Of a DNA stretch of 64,000 bases, positions 51,725-60,785 are shown piece by piece. The stretch is from CAXXIC01 sp049315325 (GTDB lineage Bacteria > Bacteroidota > Bacteroidia > Bacteroidales > UBA7332): assembly GCA_049315325.1 (NCBI GenBank), contig JBMOKJ010000001.1, positions 372,001 to 436,000 on the forward strand, written 5' to 3'. Position 1 is the first letter of the stretch, and every line of letters starts with the position of its first letter. The position numbers and the translations under genes were made by a program. The notes beneath the pieces were generated by a model, which made no database searches, was not told the DNA's origin, and worked only from the letters and a program-made list of their open reading frames with translations.

Positions 51725-52476
51725 AACCTCTCATCTCCATCATTACCGTCACCTACAATGCGGAAGCAGTGATTGAAAAAACGGTTCAAAGCGTTCTCCA
51801 TCAGACCTATTCTGACATCGAATACATCATCATCGATGGTGCTTCTACAGACGAAACGATGGAAATCATCAAAAAATACAAGGAGAATCCGCATCTGACT
51901 TGGAAAAGTGAGCCCGACAACGGACTTTACGATGCGATGAACAAAGGCATGGAGCTCGCAACGGGCGACTACGTTTGGTTTATCAATGCCGGCGATACGC
52001 TCCACACGAACGAAACGATTGAAAATTTGGTGGAATCCGTTCCCGGAAAAGCAATGCCCGATGTGATTTATGGAGAAACTGCCATTGTGGATGCAAATGG
52101 AGATTTCGTGGGAATGCGCCGATTGAAAGCGCCCAAACGACTCACTTGGAAAAGTTTCAAAATGGGAATGTTGGTCTGTCATCAATCGTTCGTCACTAAG
52201 CTTACTATTGCACCTGAGTTCAACCTCGAATACAAACATTCTGCGGACTACGAATGGACCATCAAATGCCTAAAAAAGGCAAAAACGATTCATAATTCGC
52301 ACCTCGTGCTTTCCAATTTTCTAGAAGGTGGACTCTCAACTACTGGACGAAAAGATTCGCTAAAAGAGCGCTACCTCATCATGCAACAGCATTACGGCAT
52401 TGTGACCGTAACTCTGCTACACGTTTGGTTTGCGGTGCGTTTTTTCTTTGCAAAGTTGGTGACGGGAAGAGTGTAA
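51721..52476 (+). CDS. Glycosyltransferase family 2 (WcaA/colanic-type)
   Basis: It has 251 residues from the ATG at 51721, which overlaps the upstream stop as ATGA. The longer frame back to 51586 is inside the GT4 gene and was rejected. The motifs are ISIITVTYNAEAVIEKTVQSV, IIIDGASTDETME, GLYDAMNKGMELA and WFINAGDTLH (NAGD replaces DxD), the pattern of the WcaA-like GT2 group with YDAMNKG. It is translationally coupled to the GT4 enzyme, so the two probably add adjacent sugars. Confidence 0.92.
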   Translation: MKPLISIITVTYNAEAVIEKTVQSVLHQTYSDIEYIIIDGASTDETMEIIKKYKENPHLTWKSEPDNGLYDAMNKGMELATGDYVWFINAGDTLHTNETIENLVESVPGKAMPDVIYGETAIVDANGDFVGMRRLKAPKRLTWKSFKMGMLVCHQSFVTKLTIAPEFNLEYKHSADYEWTIKCLKKAKTIHNSHLVLSNFLEGGLSTTGRKDSLKERYLIMQQHYGIVTVTLLHVWFAVRFFFAKLVTGRV

Positions 52477-52488
52477 GCGTTATTCGAT

Positions 52489-52896
52489 ATGACTCAACGA
52501 GAAGTAAATAATTTAGCTTACAAAATTGTAGGGTGTGCAATTGAAGTTCATCGACAACTTGGACCAGGATTACTAGAATCAATTTACGAAAAATGCCTTG
52601 TAGAAGAATTAACATATCAAGGTTTCTCAATCAAACAACAGGTGAATATTCCAATTACCTATAAAAGCAAAACGCTTGATTGCGAACTTAGGCTTGATTT
52701 ATTGATCAATGACTGCATAATTGTTGAGTTGAAAGCTGTTGAAGAACTCAATCCACTTTACCAAGCTCAACTTCTTACTTACTTGAGATTATTAAAAAAG
52801 CCAAAAGGCCTACTCATTAATTTTAATTGCATAAACATTACCGACAATATGATACCTTTGGTAACAGAAGAATTTGCGAAACTGAAGAAAGAGTAA
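52489..52896 (+). CDS. GxxExxY protein (PD-(D/E)XK nuclease-like)
   Basis: It has 135 residues. The name-giving motif is GPGLLESIYEKCL at about 24-36. LRLDLLINDCIIVELKAVEEL supplies the D...ExK catalytic pattern of PD-(D/E)XK nucleases, and a conserved C-terminal QLLTYLRLLKKPKGLLINF follows. The family is common and scattered in environmental bacteria, usually as a lone gene. Function and target are unproven. A large inverted repeat sits just downstream. Its AT content is higher than that of the neighbouring glycosyltransferases, consistent with insertion into this place. Confidence 0.9.
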   Translation: MTQREVNNLAYKIVGCAIEVHRQLGPGLLESIYEKCLVEELTYQGFSIKQQVNIPITYKSKTLDCELRLDLLINDCIIVELKAVEELNPLYQAQLLTYLRLLKKPKGLLINFNCINITDNMIPLVTEEFAKLKKE

Positions 52897-52906
52897 AACG
52901 ATAAGA

Positions 52907-52998
52907 TTTACCACTAAGACACTCAGAGCACTAAGTTTCACTTAGAACATTTTGATACACTCAGTGTATCTTTGTGAGCTTAGTGCCTTAGTGGTAAA
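52907..52998. repeat. Large inverted repeat made of 8 bp units after the GxxExxY gene
   Basis: The outer arms TTTACCACTAAG (52907-52918) and CTTAGTGGTAAA (52987-52998) are perfect. Each continues inward with variants of CACTAAGA/CACTCAGA/GCACTAAG at about 8 bp spacing. A second palindrome GATACAC-TCA-GTGTATC (52954-52970) sits inside. The structure fills the gap between the GxxExxY and DUF255 stops. It could act as a bidirectional terminator or be the trace of a mobile element. Confidence 0.7.
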
Positions 52999-53002
52999 AG
53001 AG

Positions 53003-55021
53003 TTATATTCTTTGTTTTAGAATTTCCAAAGCCTTTTCTACACTTTCTACTGGCAAATTACACGCTTTGTTTTCACAAACATAAATCAACGTCTTTCCTT
53101 CTACCAATCGGTCTTTCAGCAGAGGGAAATTCTCTTCCGTTCCACCAGCAAATATGGCATTTAGGTAATATTTTTGTTGCAATTCCAAAGCGATTGTCAA
53201 CGCATTTTCACCCAAAACAGCCACTTCAACTGCCGGATAAGTGAGTTTTCCGAGCAAATGCGCCCAATTGGCATAATACGAACCTTGCTGAATAGCATCT
53301 TTTCGAACTTGCGAAAGCATTTTTTCAACCATTTCGGTGTATCTCTGTTCTTCAAAATATTGCCCTAACTGATGCAAAACATGCGCCATTACGGAGTTAG
53401 AAGCAGGAATCACGTTGTCGGACAATTCATGTTTGCGAGCAATCAAATTCTCTGCTTGGTCAGAGGTATAGTAAAAGAGATTTCGCTCGGCATCGAGGAA
53501 ATGACTCCAGACATATTCGGTCAACAGACGGCTTTTGGTGAGCCATTTGAGGTCGAATGTAATCTCGTACAACCCAATAAAAGCTTGTGCCAACAAAGAA
53601 TAATCCTCCAAAAAAGCTTCGATGGTCACTTTCCCATCTTTGTACACCCGATAGAGCAATCCATCTTCTCGTAGCATCTTTTGGTCGATAAAATTTGCTG
53701 TGCGAAGCGCGCCAATTCGGTAATTTTCTTCTCCAGTTGCCTTGAACGCATCCACATAACCTAATAACATTAGCGCATTCCACGAGGTCAAGATTTTGTC
53801 ATCGATGGTCGGTCGGATTCGTTTTGACCGAACCGAAAGAAGGGTTTCGTTCGCTTGTTTCAGTATCGTTTCGAAAGCCTCCAACGTCAATCCGTTTTCC
53901 TCTGCAAAAGTGGATTTATCTGTTTTGTAATGTAATATGTTTTTGTCATGTTCCCAATTTCCGTAATCAGAAACCTGATAAAAACGACCAATCAGCAACG
54001 CGGTTTCGGGCGAAAGTGCTTCGTCGAATTCCTGTTTTGTCCAAACGTAAAATTTTCCCTCTTCGTGTTCGCTATCGGCATCGATAGAGGCATAAAATCC
54101 GCCCGAAGAATCCAACAATTCACGTTCTGCAAAAGCGATGGTTTGTGCGACTACCTCGGTATAAAGCGGCTTTTTCGTCAACTGATACGCTTTCGCATAA
54201 AGGCTGATAAGTTGACCATTATCGTAAAGCATTTTCTCGAAATGAGGAACTTTCCAAAATTCGTCGGTCGAATAGCGGGCAAATCCGCCGCCAATCTGGT
54301 CGTTGATTCCGCCACGAGCAATCGCATCGAGCGCAATGGTCGCGGCATCGAGCGCCAACGGATTGCCAGTCTGCGAATGGTATTGCAAGAAAAACTCCCA
54401 ACCGACGGGCATCATAAACTTCGGTGCACGAGCATATCCGCCAAGGTCGAAATCAACCGTTTCGACGTGGTGACTGAACGCCTGATCATATTCGTCTCGC
54501 GAAAACGCTTTTTGCTCCGTAATTTCGGGTAGATTATCAGCTTGAATACCTGCTGTCAGTGCTTCGGAAGCTCGCAATGCACGTTCGTAGTCCGATTTGA
54601 AAACATCGCTCAACTGATTGAGCGCATCCATCCATTGATTTGGGGGAAAATAAGTTGCGGCATAATACGGTCTGCCGTCAGGCAGCGCAAACGCATTGAG
54701 CGGCCAGCCGCCGCGCCCACTCACCAATTGAGCAGCATCCATGTAAATACGGTCGATGTCGGGTCGCTCCTCACGATCGACCTTGATACACACGAAATGT
54801 GTGTTCATAAACTCGGCAATCACTTCGTCCGAAAACGATTCGTGCGCCATCACATGACACCAATGGCACGCGGCATATCCAACACTTATCAGGAGTGGTT
54901 TATTTTCGGTTCGGGCTTTTGTGAGCGACTCTTCGCCCCATTCGTACCAATCGACGGGATTTTCGGCGTGCTGACGAAGGTATGGGCTACTTGCCTCGGC
55001 TAGTCTGTTTAGTTTTTTCAT
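53003..55021 (-). CDS. DUF255/YyaL-type protein with thioredoxin-like domain
   Basis: It has 672 residues. The N-terminal thioredoxin-like part includes ASSPYLRQHAENPVDWYEWG and the CxxC-type site CHWC at 52-55, then VDREERPDID and GWPLNAFALPDGRP. The rest is an alpha/alpha-toroid resembling glycan-modifying or GlcNAc 2-epimerase-like enzymes: YSTDEFWKVPHFEKMLYDNGQL, DADSEHEEGKFYVWT. It is related to mammalian SPATA20. The function is unknown, and the protein is cytosolic as no signal is seen. A promoter with a very short leader lies just upstream. The end faces the GxxExxY inverted repeat. Confidence 0.94.
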   Translation of the reverse strand: MKKLNRLAEASSPYLRQHAENPVDWYEWGEESLTKARTENKPLLISVGYAACHWCHVMAHESFSDEVIAEFMNTHFVCIKVDREERPDIDRIYMDAAQLVSGRGGWPLNAFALPDGRPYYAATYFPPNQWMDALNQLSDVFKSDYERALRASEALTAGIQADNLPEITEQKAFSRDEYDQAFSHHVETVDFDLGGYARAPKFMMPVGWEFFLQYHSQTGNPLALDAATIALDAIARGGINDQIGGGFARYSTDEFWKVPHFEKMLYDNGQLISLYAKAYQLTKKPLYTEVVAQTIAFAERELLDSSGGFYASIDADSEHEEGKFYVWTKQEFDEALSPETALLIGRFYQVSDYGNWEHDKNILHYKTDKSTFAEENGLTLEAFETILKQANETLLSVRSKRIRPTIDDKILTSWNALMLLGYVDAFKATGEENYRIGALRTANFIDQKMLREDGLLYRVYKDGKVTIEAFLEDYSLLAQAFIGLYEITFDLKWLTKSRLLTEYVWSHFLDAERNLFYYTSDQAENLIARKHELSDNVIPASNSVMAHVLHQLGQYFEEQRYTEMVEKMLSQVRKDAIQQGSYYANWAHLLGKLTYPAVEVAVLGENALTIALELQQKYYLNAIFAGGTEENFPLLKDRLVEGKTLIYVCENKACNLPVESVEKALEILKQRI

Positions 55022-55031
55022 TCCCTTAAAA

Positions 55032-55061
55032 CAAACTTATAGAGGAATGGTTTTGTCGAAA
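55032..55061 (-). promoter_or_regulatory. Predicted promoter of the DUF255 gene, nearly leaderless
   Basis: TTTC (55061-55058) and the exact -7 match TAAGTTTG (55039-55032) are 18 bp apart on the minus strand. The transcript would begin about 5 nt before the ATG at 55021. The -33 element overlaps the terminator of the upstream nuclease gene. Confidence 0.55.
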
Positions 55062-55092
55062 AAGGCCATCTCGGGATTGAGACAGCCTTTTT
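55059..55092 (-). terminator. Terminator of the exported endonuclease gene
   Basis: On the minus strand the arms are AAAAAGGCTGTCTC and GAGATGGCCTTTTT, with one internal mismatch. The T-rich end is part of the stem. It lies 18 bp after the nuclease stop. Confidence 0.7.
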
Positions 55093-55109
55093 CCAAAATA
55101 ATAACAGAA

Positions 55110-57947
55110 TTACCGAATGATTTTAAATGTCTTTAGCGATTGCCCATTCTGCACCCGAACGATAAATATTCCTTTTTGGCTCAAAGGCAAACGAAACACA
55201 TTTGTCTCAACTTTTCCTTTGAAAACCGAGCTTCCTGAAACAGTAAAAAGTTGAATTGTTTCATTACCCTCCAATCCTGCGAGATAGAAATCTCCGTTTT
55301 TGCGAATCAATTTTGTAGCTGAAAAAGGATGAATTGCAGCACCATTGCTTAGAGTCGTTTTTACCTTCATTAACTCCGAAGGTTGCGAGATAGAAGTACC
55401 CAACGTGGCTTTTACCTGATAGAAATAGGTGCTGTTTTCGACCAATCCATTCACCAACGATTGATTCGTTGGCACTAGTTTATTTTTCAAAACAAACGTT
55501 GTATCCTGATTCCCATAAGTTGCCTGCACATCGTCGATGGATAGATTTCCGGTTCCGATTTTATTATACGTAAATCGGAATGCTTTGAAATTCTGCGTCT
55601 TCGTAAACAGATAAGAAGGGTATGTTTTAGTCGTGTTTTTATAGAGAATGCTGTCGATTCGTACCCAACTTCCGCTGCGATATGCATCAATCAGAATGGA
55701 AGAACCTGTACTAGTAGAGGCAATTCGATACATAAATGTCAAATTAGAAACTGGCTGCGGATAGACCTTCGTTTGAAGGTATTCTCCATTCTTTTTCAAA
55801 GAAATAGACGGAACGGCAATGCCCGAACTGGTCGCAGTAATGTAGTTTCCACTGGCATTGCCCAACCATCCCGAAGGAAGCGGCGTACCCGAAGCGCCTA
55901 CATCCAAAAAGCCTTCGACCTCTGTGGTATCGGCTTGTCCATTCACTTGAAACACATTTAGCAAATAGCCCTTTGCGTAGAGTGTCTGCTCCCAATCGGC
56001 AGTAAATTGGTTGTCCAGAATTTCGCTCGGCTGCATAATCACTGGAGCGTCTAAGGCGTTGGTGTGTAGCTGCATCGTGTTGATCGCGGTGCTGTATCCA
56101 CCCAATTTCACAGCGGTAACTTTGTAGGTGTAGCTGCTGGTTGGTAGAAGATTAGATACAGTGTAAGTCGTATTTTTACCCACAGAAAAATCTTGCAAAA
56201 GTTCGCTGGAAGTAGTCGTTAACGTCATCGAATGAGTTCCCAAAGCCGAATAAGTATCAATCGGCAGTGTTGTCCATTCATTCATATTAAAAACGGAAAT
56301 AGGATGCGTCACTGTCGATTTTCGTTGCAAAGTAAGGTCTAATCCCCAGGTGACATCGGCTCCCGCATCTGCCTGACCGACCATATCGATGATCACGCCA
56401 CTTCGAAGCAACGCCACCGCATCGTTTCCATTGAAACTAAGCAACGAATCGGTTTGCATTTGCGCTTTCGCCAGCAAATCAGCGGCGGCTTTCGGATGGG
56501 CGATGACGTAACTTTTGCCATTCGCCAACGTTCCCGACAACTTAAGTGTGGCACCAAGCGCACCTGCACCGTTCGACTGTTTTTGGAGCGAATATTTCGA
56601 TAAATCAATCGTTTTTCCCGTTTCGTTGTAGAGTTCAATGGCTTTGTTCCAACTGCTTCCTTCGACGTAAGAGGCAATCACCAAATCGCCCGCCTGCGGA
56701 TCACCCTGATACAAACTCAGCTGATAATCCGTCGCCTGAGGGTCGGCAATCCATTGGAGTGTTCCTCCCACAGGCGTTATTTCTGTAGGTTCGAGCGTTA
56801 TAAAGTCTGCCGAAGCAAGCGCTTTTATCGGAATGCTCAATTTCTCAGTCAATCCACCACCCTGAATCACTAATGTGTCGAGTACCAAACCCGACACTTT
56901 TGGATTGAAAGTGATGGATAAATCCGTTCCGCTTAATGCGTTTGCAGCAGAAATGGAAGTTGCAGACAAAGACAACGCAGAGCTGTTTTTCAATAGTGAA
57001 ACCAAAATCGGTGCATTGATATTTACCCCTTCGAGACGAAGAGTTTTGGAGCGAGTATCATTTGCCAAAATGACGCCAAAATCGGCCGAAGCACCACGGC
57101 GCGGCATCAGCAGAAAAGGCGCTGTTTCCTCTGGGAACGGAAAAATGGATGTCGTATCTTTTCCCCAAATGTATTCGGCTAAATCGGGATAGTCGATGAA
57201 CGGATTGCGATTGCCCTGAATGGCATAAACAGCCTCAATCCGTGCCAATTCCTTCGCGCTAACGGGATCTTGACGATTCCATTTCAGCAACAAATCAATC
57301 GCCCAAGGTTTCCACACCGGGTAAGTGTTATTGTCCATCATCGGCGATTGCCAGAGGGCAGAGAAGTTTTCGTAAACAGTCGAAATATAGAAATAGGAAC
57401 GCGCAAAATCGCCTTTGTATTCGTCGGCAGGTTCGAAACAATTACCGCTATAGGCCAATTCGAAGCCGTTTTTTCCTACTTTGCTCACACCGTTATCGAG
57501 CGAAGGCGTTCCGGTCACCTCCCCTATCGGAAGGTCGTTTTTGGTAGAATTGGTCAATCCATCCGCCGGGTAGAGGTGAAACAAATCGCGGTAAGCCATC
57601 GTGTTGTAGCCACCCCACCAGCTTTTGGGCAGCGAGTGCTCGATGTGCATCCCTGCGACTGGTGCAAAACCCTTGAAATAGCGCACCGAATCGGAATACA
57701 TATCAATCACCGAACCATCGGCTTTCTGGTCGGCATAGAAAAATCCTTCCCACGTGAAGCCTTTTCCGCCACCAAAGTCGAGCACTCTCTGAGGAACTGC
57801 GTAGGTATGAAGTGCGGTTTTCAAAGCCGCCTTTTTCTTGTTTTTAGCGAAATAGTAATAGCCGGAAGGAACACCGGCATACAAAAAAGACTGTGCACAA
57901 AACGCAACAATCAGGCTCACGTAGAGCCTCAACCGAAGTACATACAT
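55110..57947 (-). CDS. Exported endonuclease I with lamin-tail and FN3-like domains and T9SS signal
   Basis: It has 945 residues. After a signal peptide (hydrophobic LYVSLIVAFCAQSFLYA) comes an EndA/endonuclease I domain at about 25-270 with MHIEHSLPKSWW (His101, Glu103, His104), DLFHLYPADG and LTNSTKNDLPIGEV, the beta-beta-alpha metal nuclease set. A choice-of-anchor-type segment (about 290-380) and a lamin-tail domain (about 425-560) with an FN3-like repeat follow, then a MAM/jelly-roll-like region. The last about 70 residues, ending LSQKGIFIVRVQNGQSLKTFKIIR with a split motif, look like a type IX secretion sorting domain. It should degrade extracellular DNA at the surface. Confidence 0.88.
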   Translation of the reverse strand: MYVLRLRLYVSLIVAFCAQSFLYAGVPSGYYYFAKNKKKAALKTALHTYAVPQRVLDFGGGKGFTWEGFFYADQKADGSVIDMYSDSVRYFKGFAPVAGMHIEHSLPKSWWGGYNTMAYRDLFHLYPADGLTNSTKNDLPIGEVTGTPSLDNGVSKVGKNGFELAYSGNCFEPADEYKGDFARSYFYISTVYENFSALWQSPMMDNNTYPVWKPWAIDLLLKWNRQDPVSAKELARIEAVYAIQGNRNPFIDYPDLAEYIWGKDTTSIFPFPEETAPFLLMPRRGASADFGVILANDTRSKTLRLEGVNINAPILVSLLKNSSALSLSATSISAANALSGTDLSITFNPKVSGLVLDTLVIQGGGLTEKLSIPIKALASADFITLEPTEITPVGGTLQWIADPQATDYQLSLYQGDPQAGDLVIASYVEGSSWNKAIELYNETGKTIDLSKYSLQKQSNGAGALGATLKLSGTLANGKSYVIAHPKAAADLLAKAQMQTDSLLSFNGNDAVALLRSGVIIDMVGQADAGADVTWGLDLTLQRKSTVTHPISVFNMNEWTTLPIDTYSALGTHSMTLTTTSSELLQDFSVGKNTTYTVSNLLPTSSYTYKVTAVKLGGYSTAINTMQLHTNALDAPVIMQPSEILDNQFTADWEQTLYAKGYLLNVFQVNGQADTTEVEGFLDVGASGTPLPSGWLGNASGNYITATSSGIAVPSISLKKNGEYLQTKVYPQPVSNLTFMYRIASTSTGSSILIDAYRSGSWVRIDSILYKNTTKTYPSYLFTKTQNFKAFRFTYNKIGTGNLSIDDVQATYGNQDTTFVLKNKLVPTNQSLVNGLVENSTYFYQVKATLGTSISQPSELMKVKTTLSNGAAIHPFSATKLIRKNGDFYLAGLEGNETIQLFTVSGSSVFKGKVETNVFRLPLSQKGIFIVRVQNGQSLKTFKIIR

Positions 57948-58014
57948 ATCTCAAAATTTTCGCTAAGTTAGTGATTTTAAGGAGAAATCGGTTGATTGTA
58001 ATAGCATTGTAAAA

Positions 58015-58047
58015 GAAATGGCTGCTTCAACAAGAAACAGCCATTTC
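58015..58047 (-). terminator. Terminator of the arsenic operon
   Basis: A perfect 10 bp stem GAAATGGCTG/CAGCCATTTC with a 13 nt loop is followed on the minus strand by CTTTTAC. It lies 20 bp after the acr3 stop. Confidence 0.7.
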
Positions 58048-58066
58048 GTATTAAACACAAATAAGT

Positions 58067-59101
58067 TCAGAAATACTTCTTCTTTATCCAAAATGCCACA
58101 TTCACCAAAGCTATCATCACAGGAACTTCGACCAACGGACCAATCACTGCCGCAAAAGCTTCACCCGAATTGATGCCGAAGATGGCAATGGCAACGGCAA
58201 TGGCGAGTTCGAAATTGTTGCTCGCCGCCGTAAATGAGAGGGTGGTTGCCTGTTCGTATGTGGCTCCCGCCTTTTTGCTCATGTAGAACGACAGCAAAAA
58301 CATCACGGCAAAATAGATGGTCAGCGGAATGGCTATGCGCACCACATCCATCGGAATGCGGACAATGTATTCGCCTTTCAACGAAAACATCACCACGATG
58401 GTGAAGAGCAATGCCACCAACGTCAGCGGACTGATTTTGGGTACAAATTTGGTTTCGTACCAAACTTTCGTTTTTAATCTAATAAGAATAAAACGCGTCA
58501 GAAAACCTGAAATAAATGGAATCCCGAGGTAGATAAATACGCTTTCGGCAATGGCTCCCATCGTGATTTTGGACACGCTATCGTTCACCGGCAAACCAAA
58601 CCAACCTGGCAAAATCGCAATAAACACGTATGCATACACCGAAAAAAGCAGCACCTGAAAGATGGAGTTGAACGCCACCAGCCCCGCGGCATATTGTCGG
58701 TCGCCTTTCGCAAGGTCGTTCCACACAATCACCATCGCAATGCAGCGCGCCAAACCAATGAGGATGACGCCATACATGTAGTCAATGTTGAATTGGAGGA
58801 AAACAATCGCCAATAAGAACATCAAAACCGGACCGATAAGCCAATTCTGAACCAACGAAAGACCGAGAATCTTCTTGTTTTTGAACACATCGCCCAACTC
58901 TTCGTAGCGCACTTTCGCCAACGGTGGATACATCATCACAATAAGACCAATAGCAATCGGAATATTGGTCGTTCCTACCGAAAATTGGTTCCAAAATTCT
59001 GAAACAGATGGGCTTAACCATCCTGCAAATACGCCAATGGCCATTGCAAGAAATATCCACAGGGTGAGATACCGATCGAGAAATTTTAGTCGTTTATTCA
59101 T
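58067..59101 (-). CDS. acr3: ACR3-family arsenite efflux permease
   Basis: It has 344 residues from the ATG at 59101; an ORF extension of 14 codons was rejected. It has ten membrane segments and begins LKFLDRYLTLWIFLAMAIGVFAGWL. The conserved LIGLARCIAMVIVWNDLAKGD contains the Cys needed for arsenite transport, and FAAVIGPLVEVPVMIALVNVAFW lies near the end. It extrudes As(III) using the proton motive force. It is the last gene of the arsR-arsC-arsM-acr3 operon. Confidence 0.95.
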   Translation of the reverse strand: MNKRLKFLDRYLTLWIFLAMAIGVFAGWLSPSVSEFWNQFSVGTTNIPIAIGLIVMMYPPLAKVRYEELGDVFKNKKILGLSLVQNWLIGPVLMFLLAIVFLQFNIDYMYGVILIGLARCIAMVIVWNDLAKGDRQYAAGLVAFNSIFQVLLFSVYAYVFIAILPGWFGLPVNDSVSKITMGAIAESVFIYLGIPFISGFLTRFILIRLKTKVWYETKFVPKISPLTLVALLFTIVVMFSLKGEYIVRIPMDVVRIAIPLTIYFAVMFLLSFYMSKKAGATYEQATTLSFTAASNNFELAIAVAIAIFGINSGEAFAAVIGPLVEVPVMIALVNVAFWIKKKYF

Positions 59102-59165
59102 AGTTAAAGTTTTTCGCACACAGATTACACTGATTCTAATCAATTTTCACAGAGAAATCTGTGTC

Positions 59166-59969
59166 CTATTTTTCGGCAGATAAAGTGACACTGAAAATGC
59201 CCGTTTCGCCAGTTTGGTAATCAGCAATTTCGCTTTCCGAAAGATAATCTTGTAGAATCTCCACCGGAATATCAATCGCCTTTTGCTTGTGTACCTTAAT
59301 GTTACTGAAACCCTGATTTCGAATAATTCCGAGGTATTCGTCCATATCAATCGCCCCCGACACACAACCGGCATACATTTCGGCATCTTTTTGCAATTTC
59401 TCAGGCAATGCCCCTTTCAATACCACATCCGACACGCAGAAATGACCATTGGGTTTCAGCACGCGCAGTATTTGCGCAAAAGCTTTCTCTTTGTCGGGCA
59501 CCAAGTTGAGCACGCAATTCGACACAATTACGTCGAACGAATCGCTCGGCAACGGCATCTCTTCGATGTCGCCTTTCACAAACTCCACGTTGGTGAAGCC
59601 GAGCTTGGCACGGTTTCGCTCCGCTTTCTCGAGCATGGCATCGGTGAAGTCGAGTCCGGTCACTTTACCAGTTTCGCCCACAATGGCACGAGCCACGAAG
59701 CAATCGTTGCCGGCTCCGCTACCCAAATCGAGCACGTGGTCGCCTGCTTTTATATTGGCAAAATGAGTGGGAATGCCACAACCCAAACCGAGATCGGCAT
59801 CGGCGTTGTAGCCATTCAACTGCTCGTAACTCTCTGCGAATACGGCATAATCGACCGTCGAGCAGCAGCCAGTTGCACCACAGCACGAGCTTTCGTTCTG
59901 GATTTTCGATTGATTGGCTATTTCGCCATATTTCTCCTGAACAATAAATTTGAGATCTTCTGCTTTCAT
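59166..59969 (-). CDS. arsM: Arsenite S-adenosylmethionine methyltransferase
   Basis: It has 267 residues. The class I methyltransferase has SAM loop VLDLGSGAGNDCFVA and the three As-binding cysteines Cys64 (LGCGIP), Cys152 (SNCVLNL) and Cys202 (YAGCVSGA), at the spacing found in characterised ArsM proteins. A Cys-rich N-terminal stretch (SSCCGATGCC at about 28-36) may help bind As(III). It methylates arsenite to mono- and dimethyl forms, a second detoxification route beside efflux. It lies 10 bp after arsC. Confidence 0.95.
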   Translation of the reverse strand: MKAEDLKFIVQEKYGEIANQSKIQNESSCCGATGCCSTVDYAVFAESYEQLNGYNADADLGLGCGIPTHFANIKAGDHVLDLGSGAGNDCFVARAIVGETGKVTGLDFTDAMLEKAERNRAKLGFTNVEFVKGDIEEMPLPSDSFDVIVSNCVLNLVPDKEKAFAQILRVLKPNGHFCVSDVVLKGALPEKLQKDAEMYAGCVSGAIDMDEYLGIIRNQGFSNIKVHKQKAIDIPVEILQDYLSESEIADYQTGETGIFSVTLSAEK

Positions 59970-59979
59970 ATTTGTGTGG

Positions 59980-60396
59980 CTATTTTATATTTTCCACATA
60001 GAACTTGTAGAACCCGTCTTTGATTTCGTCGCGAACGCGGATAAATTCGCTCCAGATGAACTCATCTGTGCCAACGGCGTGCGATGGATCGTCGAACCCA
60101 ATGTGCAGACGGTGTTTTACTTTTCCGGTAAAAGCAGGGCACGATTCGTTCGCGCCACCACACACGGTGATCACGTAATCCCACTCCTCGCCGAGGTATT
60201 TGCTTACCGAATCGGAGGTGTGACCGCTGATATCGATACCCGTTTCTGCCATCGCTTTCACGGCTTTTTGGTTGAGTTTACCGCTTGCTTCGGTGCCGGC
60301 AGAACATACGGTGATATTAGAGTCGAACGATTGCAAAAAACCGTGGGCCATTTGGCTGCGGCAACTGTTGCCGGTGCAAAGAATTAGTACTTTCAT
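59980..60396 (-). CDS. arsC: Arsenate reductase, thioredoxin-coupled (LMW phosphatase type)
   Basis: It has 138 residues. The P-loop CTGNSCR runs from Cys7 to Arg13 and the redox relay is Cys79 and Cys86. The distances match the Cys10/82/89 set of the Bacillus/Staphylococcus enzyme. It reduces As(V) to As(III) with reduction by thioredoxin. EFIRVRDEI near the C-terminus is typical. It is 48 bp downstream of arsR and is the source of the As(III) that Acr3 and ArsM act on. Confidence 0.95.
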   Translation of the reverse strand: MKVLILCTGNSCRSQMAHGFLQSFDSNITVCSAGTEASGKLNQKAVKAMAETGIDISGHTSDSVSKYLGEEWDYVITVCGGANESCPAFTGKVKHRLHIGFDDPSHAVGTDEFIWSEFIRVRDEIKDGFYKFYVENIK

Positions 60397-60444
60397 TTTT
60401 ATTATTATTTGAAGATTTGAAAATGTGATTAATTGAAGATTCTG

Positions 60445-60774
60445 TTAGCAATCGCATTCGATTTTACCAGCCTCGATTTTGTCGAAGAATTGATTGAACC
60501 GAGCTTTGAACTTAGCAATTTCGGTGTCGCACAAGCAATAGTTGATTTTCAGTCCATCGATTTCACCTTTGATGAGTCCTGCATCGCGCAACTCTTTCAA
60601 ATGTTGCGAAACAGTAGTGCGACTCAATGGAATATAATCCGTAATGTCGCCCGAAATGCAAGTTTTTGCCTCCGCCAAATATTGGAGAATCGCCAATCGT
60701 GCAGGATGAGAGATCACCTTAGCAAAAAAGGCTAATTCCTGAAGATCTTGGTCGAAATTTTCTGTCTTTATCAT
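60445..60774 (-). CDS. arsR: ArsR-family arsenite-responsive repressor
   Basis: It has 109 residues from the ATG at 60774; longer frames run into the operator and were rejected. The winged helix has SHPARLAILQYLAEAKTCIS and the recognition helix SRTTVSQHLKELRDAGLIKG. The canonical ELCVCDL As(III) site is absent. Cysteines are at 39, 80 and 82 (CLCD) and at the very end 107 and 109 (CDC), so metal binding is probably of another layout. It represses its own operon through the inverted repeat at 60786-60809. Confidence 0.93.
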   Translation of the reverse strand: MIKTENFDQDLQELAFFAKVISHPARLAILQYLAEAKTCISGDITDYIPLSRTTVSQHLKELRDAGLIKGEIDGLKINYCLCDTEIAKFKARFNQFFDKIEAGKIECDC

Positions 60775-60785
60775 TTTGATATGTT

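Noticed and set aside
52907..52998. CRISPR-like array
   Set aside because: The units are only 8 bp, imperfect, arranged as an inverted repeat and lack spacers.
53948..54532. 194-codon open frame opposite the DUF255 gene
   Set aside because: It is a shadow of the conserved DUF255 frame, with Arg/Phe-rich sequence typical of antisense reading.
57270..57971. 233-codon open frame opposite the nuclease gene
   Set aside because: It is antisense to a strongly supported gene and has no domain-like features or promoter.
59283..60023. 246-codon plus-strand frame opposite arsM
   Set aside because: arsM has all three catalytic cysteines and the operon context. The opposite frame is His/Ile-rich shadow sequence.
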